Below the pieces are notes generated by a model that saw only the letters and a list, made by a program, of their open reading frames with translations, searched no databases and had not been told where the DNA came from. A stretch of 64,000 nt of DNA. Source: an uncultured Maribacter sp. (GTDB lineage: Bacteria > Bacteroidota > Bacteroidia > Flavobacteriales > Flavobacteriaceae). Positions 18,288 to 27,327 of the stretch are shown one piece after another (the first letter of the stretch is position 1; every line of letters starts with the position of its first letter). The stretch is from positions 186,001-250,000 of the forward strand of contig NZ_CANMBB010000005.1 of the NCBI RefSeq assembly GCF_947495965.1. The letters are read 5' to 3'. The translations under genes and the position numbers were made by a program.

Positions 18288-19289
18288 ATGAATTCGTTTT
18301 CGATACTTTTTTACCCTAAAGATGAACGCCGAGATAAAAACGGAAAAGCTGGCTTATACCTAAGAATTACGGTAGATGGAAGACGAACATCCATAAGTTT
18401 AAATCGAAAGATAGACCCTTCCAAATGGGATTCTCGAATGAATAAATTGAAAGGGAAAGACAACGAAGCGGAAGAACTCAATCGATTTATGGCAACCATT
18501 CGCCACAAAATAAATAAGATTCAACATCATCTTATTGAAGATGGTGAGCCCTTTACTGTTCATGATATTAAAGAAAAATACCTAGGAAAAGACAGAAAGT
18601 ACAAAATGCTGATTCAACTATTTGACGAACATAATCAGCAAATGGAAAAATTGGTCGGTATTGAATTTGCCCTTGGTACTTGGAAACGATATTTTACTAC
18701 TAAAAGCCATATTGCTGAATATGTAAATCAAGAATATAGTAAACCTGATATTCCCATTAAAAGTATTGACTTAAAATTCATCAAAGGCTTTGAATATTTT
18801 TTAAAAGTGACCAAATCTTGCAATCATAATTCCGCTTTAAAATACGTCAACAACTTTAAAAAAATTGTAAGAATTGCTGTTGCCAATGACTGGCTTCCTA
18901 AGGATCCCTTTTACAACTACAAAATCCAATTTAAGACTGTTCATCGCGAATTTCTTTCCAAAGAGGAACTACAACGTCTTATAGATAAGAAAATTGACAA
19001 TGAGCGTTTATTTATTGTAAGAGATATGTTTGTACTATGTTGCTTTACAGGCCTGGCTTATGTAGATGTACAAACTTTAAAACCCGAAGAGATATACCAA
19101 AACGAAAATGATAGTTTTTATATTAAATCAAAACGTACTAAAACGGATACAGATTTTACCATTCCTCTTTTACCTACTGCTCAGGCTGTAATAGAAAAAT
19201 ACAAAGACCACCCAAAAGCTATAAACAAAAATTGTGTGATTCAATATTCCGATTTGATAAGACGTATAAAAAAGAGATCCGCTGTATAG
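18288..19289 (+). pseudogene. Tyrosine-recombinase integrase, C-terminally truncated
   Basis: 333 aa. The Bacteroidota-type arm-binding N-terminus is present (FSILFYPKDERRDKNGKAGLY, RKIDPSKWDSR), as is the SAM-like core-binding domain (about residues 105-215). The catalytic domain starts normally: LSKEELQRL, CCFTGLAYVDVQTL (box I region), and KSKRTKTDTDFTIPLLP with the beta-hairpin Lys. After residue about 318 the sequence departs from the family and stops at RIKKRSAV. The HxxR motif (usually HxxRHTFAT) and the nucleophilic Tyr, expected in the next 80 or so residues, are absent, and I do not find them in other frames just downstream. The break point coincides with a small hairpin. It was probably the integrase of this island and is now inactive. 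Confidence 0.8.
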
Positions 19290-19398
19290 CGGGCCTGGTT
19301 TATGCCGTAGTTCAAAACGGAATGTTGTTGTTTTGCGGACAAAAAAAGGGAATAATGGAGACTCGGTAAGTGGATTAAAAGACTATGTGAAGTTTAAA
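19279..19398 (+). other. Non-coding junction segment after the truncated integrase
   Basis: It starts with the hairpin CCGCT-GTAT-AGCGG (19279-19292), then a second short inverted repeat, CCGT...ACGG, and a TTGTTGTTTTGCGGAC stretch. It is richer in GC and structured compared with its surroundings, and it abuts the place where the integrase loses family similarity. It looks like a recombination scar or cassette-like boundary; that is inference. Confidence 0.35.
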
Positions 19399-19441
19399 AT
19401 GGAAGGGAGTGGGGTTAAAAAAAATATCTGACTTACCAATT

Positions 19442-19876
19442 ATGTTTTTTTGTAATTTCATTAGATATAATAGAAAGATTTTGAACACTGAATTAATCGA
19501 TTGGAACAAACCAACAACTCTTTATGTTTTAGTAGTCAACTCTTTTGTGAAGTTTGGAATAACATCCAATTGGGAAAGACGTATGAAAATGTATGATAAA
19601 GAATTAAAGTCGTCAGTATATACGATTATCAAAAGAATTGAATTCCATACTCGATGGGAAGCCGAATTAATTGAACAAGTTGTTAAATGGAGATTGAGAA
19701 CATGGGTAGTAAATGGACGCCATGAATGGGTAGAACTTCCTATTCAACCAGTATTAGATTGTATACATCAAAGCATTAAACAGATTGAACCCGAATTTAA
19801 CAAACATAAATACATACATAGTAATGGCAAAAAAAGATGGGATTTTTACAAGCAAATCGCTCAATGTTATTTTTAA
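19442..19876 (+). CDS. GIY-YIG-like (T5orf172-type) small nuclease-fold protein
   Basis: A protein of 144 aa from the ATG at 19442; an in-frame GTG at 19409 would add 11 residues and looks less likely. The segment LYVLVVNSFVKFGITSNWERRMKMY matches the degenerate GIY-YIG fold of the T5orf172/MUG113 group: a hydrophobic strand, then K-x-G-x-T and an Arg eight residues later. A possible catalytic Glu lies in RWEAELIEQVV. These proteins are often in mobile or phage DNA. The role here is unknown. It follows the truncated integrase and is convergent with the secretion operon. Confidence 0.55.
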   Translation: MFFCNFIRYNRKILNTELIDWNKPTTLYVLVVNSFVKFGITSNWERRMKMYDKELKSSVYTIIKRIEFHTRWEAELIEQVVKWRLRTWVVNGRHEWVELPIQPVLDCIHQSIKQIEPEFNKHKYIHSNGKKRWDFYKQIAQCYF

Positions 19877-19920
19877 TTAAAAATACTGATGAATAAACAG
19901 AAAAAATACCTGAAAAAAGC

Positions 19921-20424
19921 CTATTTATATACCGTTTTAAATTGTGAATTCATTTTTAAAATGACAGAATCTGCAAAGACCGAATAAACCAAAATATTAT
20001 TTATTTCTTGTTGAGAGCGCACCCTATGAAGTTTATTATTCATTTTAATAAGAGCTAACTTTTCTTTGTTACTCCCTCCTTTCATGTATCCATAGTACTT
20101 TAGTTTTGGCCAAAGCATTTTTGAACCTATATTTTTTTTAGAAATTGGTTTCTTATTAACTTTCTTAGGCGTATTCTTACTATTATTCATTTTCCTCTTA
20201 AAAGTTTTACCATAACCATCTAAAAAAGGGTCTCTTTTGTATACACCTATATTAAAAGTGTCTTTCTTAAATTTAATATCTATCTCAGGTTCATTTTCTA
20301 TAGAAGAATAGGTTAAAACATTAGAATTTTCATTTTTAAAAATATGTGTTGTCCTTTTTAATACAAAAATCCATATTATCAAAACTCCGAAAATCAACAA
20401 TCCATTTGCTATTTTTTTATTCAT
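19921..20424 (-). CDS. GspC/PilP-like inner-membrane assembly protein
   Basis: A 167-aa protein, the last gene of the secretion operon. It has one N-terminal membrane helix (residues 6-22), a Lys/Asn-rich linker, and a small C-terminal beta domain (about residues 104-167: WPKLKYYGYMKGGSNKEKLALI...). This layout is that of the GspC homology region or PilP, which links the inner-membrane platform to the periplasmic N domains of the secretin. There is no PDZ domain. The start overlaps the upstream stop (TAATG), which indicates translational coupling. Assignment rests on architecture and context rather than strong identity. Confidence 0.65.
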   Translation of the reverse strand: MNKKIANGLLIFGVLIIWIFVLKRTTHIFKNENSNVLTYSSIENEPEIDIKFKKDTFNIGVYKRDPFLDGYGKTFKRKMNNSKNTPKKVNKKPISKKNIGSKMLWPKLKYYGYMKGGSNKEKLALIKMNNKLHRVRSQQEINNILVYSVFADSVILKMNSQFKTVYK

Positions 20425-21386
20425 TATTCTACTGTCAAAATTCTAGAAGTACTAAAAGTTCCAATGTTTCCCGCTATATCCATAGACGTTACTCTCCAAT
20501 AATACTCCCCAACTAATTCAAAGATATGTTGTTGACTTTCTCCTTGTATTGTATATTCTTTAAGAATTGTAGTAAAATTTTGATCTGTAGAAATCTCTAA
20601 AAAGCTTTCTAACGAAGATTGAACCTCTCCCATATCCTCCCCCAAACTCCAAGAAAAATCCACTGTAGATGTAACCTTGGCTTCATCATTAGGTGTAATT
20701 AAAGTGGCTTGATTTGGTATCGTTGTATCAATGAAAATTTTTCTTGAAGAAAATTCAGTTTGTCCATTGTCATTTACTGCCTGTATACTCCAAGTGTATA
20801 TTGCATCCTCCTCTAAAACAGTGGAATCTAACGTATAATCACTGGTTAAAATTTCATCAATCTGTAAAACTATTGAAGAATTATTAGCTACTACTTTTTC
20901 TACTTTTAATCTATAATGAGTTGCTGCATCCAAAGTAGACCAATTCAGTATTATTGTATTGTTTTTAGTATAGAAATTATCAGAAGGTAAATTCAAAAAT
21001 ACATTTTGCGTAGACAGGTCATTCGTAGATTCAACAACAAAATTTTGTGGTAAGCTATAGGCTGTTTGATATGCGAAATTTTCGCCACGAACTTCCCAAG
21101 AATATGTTCCTGATACAATGGGCACAGATAAAAAATCTATCTCCACCAAGGAATCTATTACAATTTTATTTGTATTATCTTCTATTACTTTAACCCGATA
21201 ATCACTTGCTCCTTCTATAGTTTCCCAATCAAAATTAACAGAATTCCCTACTACTATATCATTACTTTTTGGACTATTCGTAATAATACTATCCTTTGTT
21301 ATATCCTCTTCGAAAACGTCATCACACCCTACTAATATAGACATTATAATGAATGAAATAATACTTATACTAACTAACTTTTTCAT
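20424..21386 (-). CDS. Lipoprotein with three FN3-like domains inside the T2SS operon
   Basis: A 320-aa protein with lipobox ILVGC (Cys21). Three consecutive Ig/FN3-like units follow, each with a W, a Y-x-L/V-x-V strand and a Y-x-W-x-V strand (SDYRVKV...YSWEVRG; THYRLKVEK...YTWSIQAV; SLEISTD-like strand...YYWRVTS). It lies between the GspM-like and GspC-like genes and overlaps both (17 bp and 1 bp), so it is part of the machine's operon. It may act as a pilotin-like or outer-membrane accessory factor for the secretin; this is inference. FN3 lipoproteins are not standard T2SS components. Confidence 0.7.
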   Translation of the reverse strand: MKKLVSISIISFIIMSILVGCDDVFEEDITKDSIITNSPKSNDIVVGNSVNFDWETIEGASDYRVKVIEDNTNKIVIDSLVEIDFLSVPIVSGTYSWEVRGENFAYQTAYSLPQNFVVESTNDLSTQNVFLNLPSDNFYTKNNTIILNWSTLDAATHYRLKVEKVVANNSSIVLQIDEILTSDYTLDSTVLEEDAIYTWSIQAVNDNGQTEFSSRKIFIDTTIPNQATLITPNDEAKVTSTVDFSWSLGEDMGEVQSSLESFLEISTDQNFTTILKEYTIQGESQQHIFELVGEYYWRVTSMDIAGNIGTFSTSRILTVE

Positions 21387-21894
21387 AATTTTGAAATATT
21401 AATTGAACTTTAAGCCTGCTTTTACGTTGGTCATATTTTTTTTCTTTAATGAAATTTATACTCACAATAGAAGAAACTTTAAATTTTTTTTCGAACTCAT
21501 AAATTACTTCAATTAAAGATTGAAAATTCCCCTCTAAGGTTAACTGATTTGTTATAACCTCAAAACCATTAGATTCAGAAATATGTGTTTCTGATAATTT
21601 ATCAATTTTTATACTCTCATAACCAGTAGCAAAATCGAGTATTGATTGTTGAATTTCTTCAGCTTCAACATTTTGGCTCCCAATTAATTTATCATATAAG
21701 TGTATTTGCTTTTGTAGCTGTTGAGAATCGTGTGAGGAATTTTTCATATAATCAAGACGTTTATTAACCTCTTTCATTTGTTCATAAGCACTTAGTGTAA
21801 TTTTAAATGAGCGTTTGTTCGCTGTTAAAAATAATAACAAAAAAATTACTCCTAACCCTATTAACTTTTGTTTGTATGAAAAATTCTCGAACAT
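21370..21894 (-). CDS. GspM/PilO-like assembly protein
   Basis: A 174-aa protein with a short cytoplasmic N-terminus, one membrane helix (residues 10-25, LIGLGVIFLLLFLTA), a coiled-coil segment (about residues 35-75, NKRLDYMKNSSHDSQQLQKQ), and a small ferredoxin-like periplasmic domain (NQLTLEGNFQSLIEVIYEFEKKFKVSSIVSINF). This is the GspM/PilO layout. The LEGNFQSLIEVIYEFE stretch is the most typical part. Its start shares one base with the stop of the GspL-like gene. It probably forms the inner-membrane platform with the GspL-like protein. Confidence 0.75.
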   Translation of the reverse strand: MFENFSYKQKLIGLGVIFLLLFLTANKRSFKITLSAYEQMKEVNKRLDYMKNSSHDSQQLQKQIHLYDKLIGSQNVEAEEIQQSILDFATGYESIKIDKLSETHISESNGFEVITNQLTLEGNFQSLIEVIYEFEKKFKVSSIVSINFIKEKKYDQRKSRLKVQLIFQNYEKVS

Positions 21895-23078
21895 TATATC
21901 ATAACTATTTTAAGTGAAAAAATATCATTTCCTTTCGCATCAGAATTAAGATTCAATATTTCTATTGAATTAATCCACTTATTTTTTTTTAATTCTTTTA
22001 CCCATTTATTAACGCTAGAACTTCTTTTGGCTTCTCCCATAATAAATATAGTATTCGCTTCAATTTTAATTTCTTCCTTATTCTTTATCTTTTTAGATAT
22101 AGGATTAACTTTTAGGTTCGTCAAAACAATTTCACTAGGGGTAGAACTTCCGATTTCGTGTATATAATATGAAAGGAAATTGCTACTCATAATCCCCGAA
22201 TTTTTAGCAATAAACTGTTTGTTCAATAAATCTTCTTCCATGTTTTTAATATGAAAATAATCATCATTGAAATGATATAGTTGTTGTTCGTATTTGACAT
22301 ACTCATTATTAAAATAATGAAGAAGCAAATAACTACTGAATAAGGTTATTAGGAAAAACACCAAGCTTCCTAACGCTAAATAATCGAACAACTTTTTATT
22401 TTTTTGTTCTTTAAAATTTTGATCTAAAAATCCCTTCTCGTATTGAATATCATCGGAAGAGTAAAGGAAATTCAATATGGTGGATAATAAAACTACATCT
22501 TTACTATTTAAAATTTCTTCTCCAAAAGAATAATTCTTATCAGGATCTCCATAGCTATTAAAACTAATTAAAATGTCATCTTTAAACTCCAAAGTAGATG
22601 TATCTAAGATGATAGCATCTTCTTCATTAAAAATATTTTTAGATAACCTACTTACAAAATAGCCTATACTATAGTCTAATGGCTTATATCCCGCTTTTTT
22701 GAATAGATTAAACTGTATATCAATGACTTCTTTTCTTCCTATAGAAACAAAATTATTTTTCCCTTCGAAAAGGGTATATATATAAAAATCTTCCGAAGAA
22801 GCATTAAAAAGCACTTCCTTAATATAATTTCTATTAGATTCCACTTTTTTACTTACAATACCTTTTCCAGAGAAATTAAGTAACAAAGGTTTGCTTTTGG
22901 ATACTATTTTTTCAATTTGGGAAAAGTCCGTAGTACTTACAGATTCAGAAATAGATAATTCTTCTTTTTCTTTTGTGCAAATAAGAATATTGTATACTGG
23001 AATATCCCCAAGTACAACCCCTACAACCGAATAGGTACTTTCTTTAAATAAGTCTATATTTTTTATCTTATTCCACAT
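21894..23078 (-). CDS. GspL-like (PilM/PilN-type) platform protein
   Basis: A 394-aa protein. The first 230 residues are cytoplasmic and resemble the actin-like PilM/GspL domain (YSVVGVVLGDIPVYN..., AIILDTSTLEFKDDI). One membrane helix follows (about residues 237-258, LALGSLVFFLITLFSSYLLL), then a coiled coil, then a PilN-like periplasmic ferredoxin-type domain (VLTNLKVNPISK..., FIMGEAKRSSSVNKWVKELKKNKWINSIEIL). PilM and PilN are thus in one chain, as in GspL. It recruits the ATPase to the membrane platform in T2SS. It shares one base with the upstream secretin gene and one with the GspM-like gene. Confidence 0.8.
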   Translation of the reverse strand: MWNKIKNIDLFKESTYSVVGVVLGDIPVYNILICTKEKEELSISESVSTTDFSQIEKIVSKSKPLLLNFSGKGIVSKKVESNRNYIKEVLFNASSEDFYIYTLFEGKNNFVSIGRKEVIDIQFNLFKKAGYKPLDYSIGYFVSRLSKNIFNEEDAIILDTSTLEFKDDILISFNSYGDPDKNYSFGEEILNSKDVVLLSTILNFLYSSDDIQYEKGFLDQNFKEQKNKKLFDYLALGSLVFFLITLFSSYLLLHYFNNEYVKYEQQLYHFNDDYFHIKNMEEDLLNKQFIAKNSGIMSSNFLSYYIHEIGSSTPSEIVLTNLKVNPISKKIKNKEEIKIEANTIFIMGEAKRSSSVNKWVKELKKNKWINSIEILNLNSDAKGNDIFSLKIVMI

Positions 23079-24979
23079 TAATATACAACTGTTGGTTTTA
23101 TAAAAACATGAAGTTTAGACTTGCTTTTGGACTTTGCTCTACCGCTAAAAAACCATTTTAGAATAGGTATTCTAGAAATTCCAGGAGTTCCTGTTCCAGA
23201 ATTTTCATTTTCCAATTCATCAAGACCTCCCAATAAAATCATCTCAGAATTCTTGCATCTAACCATGGACTCAAATTGTTGCGTTGCCTTTCCAGGAGGT
23301 GCATTTTCACCTTGCCTTCCTAAAAAAGTACTCCTCTCTACCATAATATTCAACGTTATTTGTTCGTCTTTAGAAACAAATGGTCTAATGTTTACACTTA
23401 AATTTGCATCCGTAGATTTCCATTGACCAGATTGTAATATATCATTACCTAGACCACTATTAATCAACCTATTGTTTTGCTCAAAATAATAGCTAGTTTC
23501 TCCAATGGATAATTTTGCATCATGCCCATTTAATGTAGAAATTTTAGGAGTAGATTTTAAACTTATTACAGAATTATTCTCTAAAAAACTTAAATTAAGA
23601 TAAAATTGTTCTGTTACTTTTCCTAGGTTAAAAATTCCAAATCCATTAAAAGCCTCTATTAAAGAGTTTACTGAAGAACTATTTAAATTTACATCTGTTG
23701 TTGGAAAAAGAACGCCTTGTGTTGTTCTTGATTCTGCTTCCAATCCGGCTTTCATTCCTGTTTGTATTTCACTTGACTTCTTATACTGTACAATTAGCAC
23801 CTCAATCAAAACCATAGGCACTACTTTATCAATCTCTTTTATATATTCCTTTATCTCTAAAATCCTAGGTCTAGAACCAGAAACCAAAAAACCATTAAGT
23901 TCCAAGAACTCTTTTACTTCTACATTTTCTAATAAATCTTTAGGTAGCGTTTCTAAGACTGTTTCTATAGTTCTATTTTCTAATCTTATTAATTCTGTAC
24001 TCCTAAGGCCTTCAGCATTTTGCTCTCCTATTAAATAAAAATTATCTGTTTTTTTAAATGTATAAGGTTTCCCTTTAAAAATATGATCGAGCAGTTCATC
24101 AAAAGTAATCATCTCGGAAACTAAAGTAGTTTTCAATCCGTCTGGTTTGTTATACATGAAATAATTAATATTAAGTTGATCCGCTACTTCCGTTATTAAG
24201 TCGGTTATATCTGCATCATAAGCTCTTATACTCACAAAGCCTTTAGGGTCAATTTTAATTTCGGCAGTTGAGGCTAAATCAGACACTTTTCTTAAACCTT
24301 TACTTTTTGATTTGCTTGTAACCTCTCCATCCAAAGGAGACACATCTTTTTCTAAATAATAAAATCCATTTTCATCTATAGTAGCAATAAGTTGGTTTGA
24401 TTTTGCAAGCATATCCATTACTTGATCAAATGGTCTATTTAAGATATATGCAGAAACCGTTTTTCCTTTAACATGAGGGCCAAGTACAATATTAACTCCA
24501 GAAATATCGGTTATTTTCTGTGCTACTCTAGGTAATGAATCATTCCTAAGTTTTACGGAAAGGAATTTGTTTTTATCATTATAGCTCGCATCTATTTCTT
24601 TTGATTTTATAACTTCTACGACCTCTCTTTGTATTTTTTTCTTTTTAAAGACAATAATATTATTAATTACTTCAATTTTTAAATCATATTTATTTACTAA
24701 AAAAAGAAATATATCTTTAACTGGAATATCGAAAAAACTGCTTTCAATAGTGTCCTCTAAATCAGAATCTACACTTAGGTTTATTTTATGCTCTAAGGCT
24801 ATTGAATTAAGAAACTCATAAATAGTAAGACCTGATATATCTATATTAATAGTTTCTTTTAGAGCATTGTTAGTATCCGAGTAATTATCCAGGATATTTT
24901 CAGCACTATCTTGTGCTATTCCATTAAAAATGAAACTAATAAAGAATACGTAAATTAAAGTTTTTTTCATTTTAAGCAT
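23078..24979 (-). CDS. gspD: Secretin (GspD/PilQ-type outer-membrane channel)
   Basis: A 633-aa protein with a signal peptide (MKKTLIYVFFISFIFNGIAQ from the second Met). Residues of about 40-115 form an STN/N0-like domain (INIDISGLTIYEFLNSIALEHKINLSVD). One or two N1-type domains follow (AQKITDISGVNIVLGPHV; DLITEVADQLNINYFMY). The C-terminal secretin domain (from about residue 400) has VPMVLIEVLIVQYKKS, STPKISTLNGHDAKLSIGET, the gate region, and the final KLHVFIKPTVVY. The secretin forms the outer-membrane exit pore. No S-domain is evident, so targeting may use a pilotin such as the nearby lipoprotein. It overlaps the gspE stop by 8 bp if the first Met is used. Confidence 0.93.
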   Translation of the reverse strand: MLKMKKTLIYVFFISFIFNGIAQDSAENILDNYSDTNNALKETINIDISGLTIYEFLNSIALEHKINLSVDSDLEDTIESSFFDIPVKDIFLFLVNKYDLKIEVINNIIVFKKKKIQREVVEVIKSKEIDASYNDKNKFLSVKLRNDSLPRVAQKITDISGVNIVLGPHVKGKTVSAYILNRPFDQVMDMLAKSNQLIATIDENGFYYLEKDVSPLDGEVTSKSKSKGLRKVSDLASTAEIKIDPKGFVSIRAYDADITDLITEVADQLNINYFMYNKPDGLKTTLVSEMITFDELLDHIFKGKPYTFKKTDNFYLIGEQNAEGLRSTELIRLENRTIETVLETLPKDLLENVEVKEFLELNGFLVSGSRPRILEIKEYIKEIDKVVPMVLIEVLIVQYKKSSEIQTGMKAGLEAESRTTQGVLFPTTDVNLNSSSVNSLIEAFNGFGIFNLGKVTEQFYLNLSFLENNSVISLKSTPKISTLNGHDAKLSIGETSYYFEQNNRLINSGLGNDILQSGQWKSTDANLSVNIRPFVSKDEQITLNIMVERSTFLGRQGENAPPGKATQQFESMVRCKNSEMILLGGLDELENENSGTGTPGISRIPILKWFFSGRAKSKSKSKLHVFIKPTVVY

Positions 24980-26390
24980 TTATTAAAAGGGAATAAATTT
25001 CCTCTAATGAGGTCTCTCCCTCTTCAAACAAATCAAAAGCCTTTTCTGCAAGACTTTGATATTTATAATTAATTTTTTCTTTTAAATTCTTTGAATGCTC
25101 CTTAATTGTGGATACAATTTCATTCTTTATAGGTATTACTTCATAAATGGCTCTACGTCCCTTATAGCCAGTAAAATAACATTCTGGACATCCTTTGGGT
25201 TGGTAATATGACGCAATTGGCCTTGGAGGCACATATCCTATTGGAAATTCCTTAGGGTCAAACAAAACCTGTTCTTTACAAGAATCACAAAGTTTTCTAA
25301 GTAATCTTTGCGCTACGGATACATTTAAAGTTTCTGCAATATAAAAAGCAGGTACTCCCATATCTACTAATCTAGATATGGTTCCTATTGCTGAATTTGT
25401 ATGTATTGTAGATAATACTAAATGTCCCGTTAGAGAAGCCCTTATAGCCATTTTAGCCGTTTCCGCATCCCGTATTTCCCCAAGCATAATAACATCTGGA
25501 TCTTGCCTTAAAAAAGATCGCAATGCACTTGTGAAAGTTAACCCAATATCTTCCTTTAATTGTACTTGATTAACACCCTTTAATGTATACTCAATTGGAT
25601 CTTCAACCGTAACAATATTTCGCTTATTGTCATTTAGAGATTTCAAAGTAGCATACAAGGTTGTTGTTTTCCCAGAACCCGTTGGGCCACTTATTAAAAC
25701 AATGCCATTAGATTTTTTAACAGCTTCTAAATAAATAGCAAGTTGCTCTTCTTCCAAACCAACCTCGTCAAGATTAAGATGCGAGGTATCTTTACCCAAT
25801 AAACGCATCACAACTTTTTCACCATGCAATGTTGGTAATATAGAAACCCTTATATCAAAATCTTCGTAATTAATTCTTCCATCTTGTGGTAGTCTCTTTT
25901 CAGTAATATCAAGTTTAGAATCAATCTTAATCTTATTTATTAACTCTAAATAATTTTCTTTCGGAATAATATACTTTTCAATTAGTAAACCATCTATTCT
26001 ATATCGAACTCTTGCCTCTTCTTCATAAACTTCAAAATGTATATCACTACTTCCTATTGATTTTGCTTCAAAAATTACATTTTCTAAAAAACCATTGTCT
26101 GGAGAAAATGTAGTTTTTTCATTCCCTTCGGTCCTTTTATCCTCTTTTCGATAATATTCATACAACGCTTTATTTAAAAGTTTTTCATCTACTTTAAATA
26201 ATACTATCTCCTTACCCAAATATAATTCTAGTTCTTCTTTCGTTGTTTCTATTAATTGATTTTCATCAATATAAAACTCAATTAAACCACTAGTTTTACT
26301 TTTAGGGATTATCTTAAAATGATAGGCCAATTCAGCATTTATAATTTGCTGTAATTCTACTGGAATTTCTATGTTGGTTAGTGCTTTCAA
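24972..26390 (-). CDS. gspE: T2SS/T4P assembly ATPase (GspE/PilB-type)
   Basis: A 472-aa cytoplasmic hexameric ATPase that powers pseudopilus assembly. Walker A GPTGSGKTTT is near residues 235-244. The Asp box (NIVTVEDPIEY), Walker B (DVIMLGEIRDAETA) and His box (HLVLSTIHTNSA) are all intact. A tetra-Cys zinc module, CDSC...CPEC, lies near residues 368-404 and is a mark of GspE/PilB rather than the retraction ATPase PilT. The N-terminal domain is short. No PilT is present in the operon, so this looks like a secretion system or non-retractile fibre rather than a twitching pilus. It is 5 bp from the upstream peptidase gene. Confidence 0.95.
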   Translation of the reverse strand: MKALTNIEIPVELQQIINAELAYHFKIIPKSKTSGLIEFYIDENQLIETTKEELELYLGKEIVLFKVDEKLLNKALYEYYRKEDKRTEGNEKTTFSPDNGFLENVIFEAKSIGSSDIHFEVYEEEARVRYRIDGLLIEKYIIPKENYLELINKIKIDSKLDITEKRLPQDGRINYEDFDIRVSILPTLHGEKVVMRLLGKDTSHLNLDEVGLEEEQLAIYLEAVKKSNGIVLISGPTGSGKTTTLYATLKSLNDNKRNIVTVEDPIEYTLKGVNQVQLKEDIGLTFTSALRSFLRQDPDVIMLGEIRDAETAKMAIRASLTGHLVLSTIHTNSAIGTISRLVDMGVPAFYIAETLNVSVAQRLLRKLCDSCKEQVLFDPKEFPIGYVPPRPIASYYQPKGCPECYFTGYKGRRAIYEVIPIKNEIVSTIKEHSKNLKEKINYKYQSLAEKAFDLFEEGETSLEEIYSLLINA

Positions 26391-26395
26391 ATTAA

Positions 26396-26875
26396 TTATA
26401 GTAATAAAAAGTTATTCTTAGCAAAAAAATTTATACCCATTATACCAATAATGAATATCGATAGGTAACCAGCAAATGGAATTGTTTTCTCGATTGGATA
26501 AATGGATTTAATTATAACATAAAAAATCAAAGAAAAAACCGTACCCATAATAAAGAAAACAATGTAATTTCTAAATGAAAAAAGCGGTGCTAATGCTATT
26601 AAAAAAAGGACATCTCCCCAACCAATTAAAGTGTCGAAAGGATTTATCCATGCTCTTTTTTTTAATGAATAATAAAAAGTGATTACCAAAAAGTTCGTTA
26701 TTAAAAAGAGTATCGTTAATCCTACTTGCCAATACTCTATATACTCCCATTTTAAAAATATATTTAAAATCAAAGTTATTATAGGAAGTAGCACATGTAT
26801 CCTTCTCATTTTAAGATCTTGATATACTACTAATAGTAAAGTTGTGACTAGTATTATATATAGCGCTATTTCCAT
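26396..26875 (-). CDS. Prepilin peptidase, short A24 type
   Basis: A 159-aa polytopic membrane protease with about five to six helices. The two catalytic aspartates of family A24 are visible: Asp20 in YQDLKMRR and Asp88 in GWGD. A third typical motif, IPFAGYLS, follows near the C-terminus. The N-terminal methyltransferase domain of full-length GspO/PilD is missing, so it probably cleaves prepilins without N-methylating them, or a separate enzyme does so. It sits between the major pseudopilin and gspE genes and shares one base with the pseudopilin stop. It is dedicated to this machine by context. Confidence 0.88.
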   Translation of the reverse strand: MEIALYIILVTTLLLVVYQDLKMRRIHVLLPIITLILNIFLKWEYIEYWQVGLTILFLITNFLVITFYYSLKKRAWINPFDTLIGWGDVLFLIALAPLFSFRNYIVFFIMGTVFSLIFYVIIKSIYPIEKTIPFAGYLSIFIIGIMGINFFAKNNFLLL

Positions 26876-27318
26876 TAATCCTTTACGGTCTCTATTAGTA
26901 ATTTATTTTGATCTATTTCCCAAGTATTAAAATTTCCATCTCCATCAAAATCAGAAAGAGAAATTGCTCTGGCTTTAAAAGAATTAGCAGACGCTTCTGT
27001 AACTTCTATTCTATACACTGCTTGTCCTCCTTCATTTATGGTAGCAGCTTGTTCAAAGCCTAAAGCTTCAAAATCATTGGTATATTTAGAATATCTATAA
27101 AAATGACTTTTTTCCAAGCCATACAAATGATTCAACATACTTTGTGCTTCTATAGCCTTAGCTTGTGAAATTACTGAAGTTTGATTGGGTAAAACCAATA
27201 AAATTAGAATACCGATAATACAAAGAACAATCAGCAATTCCGACATGGAATATGCTTTTAGCATTGCCTTCTTACTGAACACTTTCTTACTCCATTTTTT
27301 TGCTTTCATAAATGCCAT
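26875..27318 (-). CDS. gspG: Major pseudopilin (GspG-like)
   Basis: A 147-aa prepilin. The class III signal is KA|YSMSELLIVLCIIGILILLVLP, with Glu at +5 (residue 27) and a typical hydrophobic helix, followed by a globular domain (AKAIEAQSMLNHLYGLEKSHFYRYSKYTNDFEALGF). The C-terminal loop DFDGDGNFNTWEID resembles the calcium-binding loop of GspG. The residue before the cleavage site is Ala, not Gly. The start at 27318 is 9 bp after the gspF stop; an internal Met at 27264 would give a much shorter leader of four residues (MLKA). Confidence 0.85.
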   Translation of the reverse strand: MAFMKAKKWSKKVFSKKAMLKAYSMSELLIVLCIIGILILLVLPNQTSVISQAKAIEAQSMLNHLYGLEKSHFYRYSKYTNDFEALGFEQAATINEGGQAVYRIEVTEASANSFKARAISLSDFDGDGNFNTWEIDQNKLLIETVKD

Positions 27319-27327
27319 ATAACTATT

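Noticed and set aside
19872-19886. A terminator for the long minus-strand block at the TTTTTAATTAAAAA palindrome
   Set aside because: It consists only of A and T, so the hairpin would be weak. It is not enough to call.
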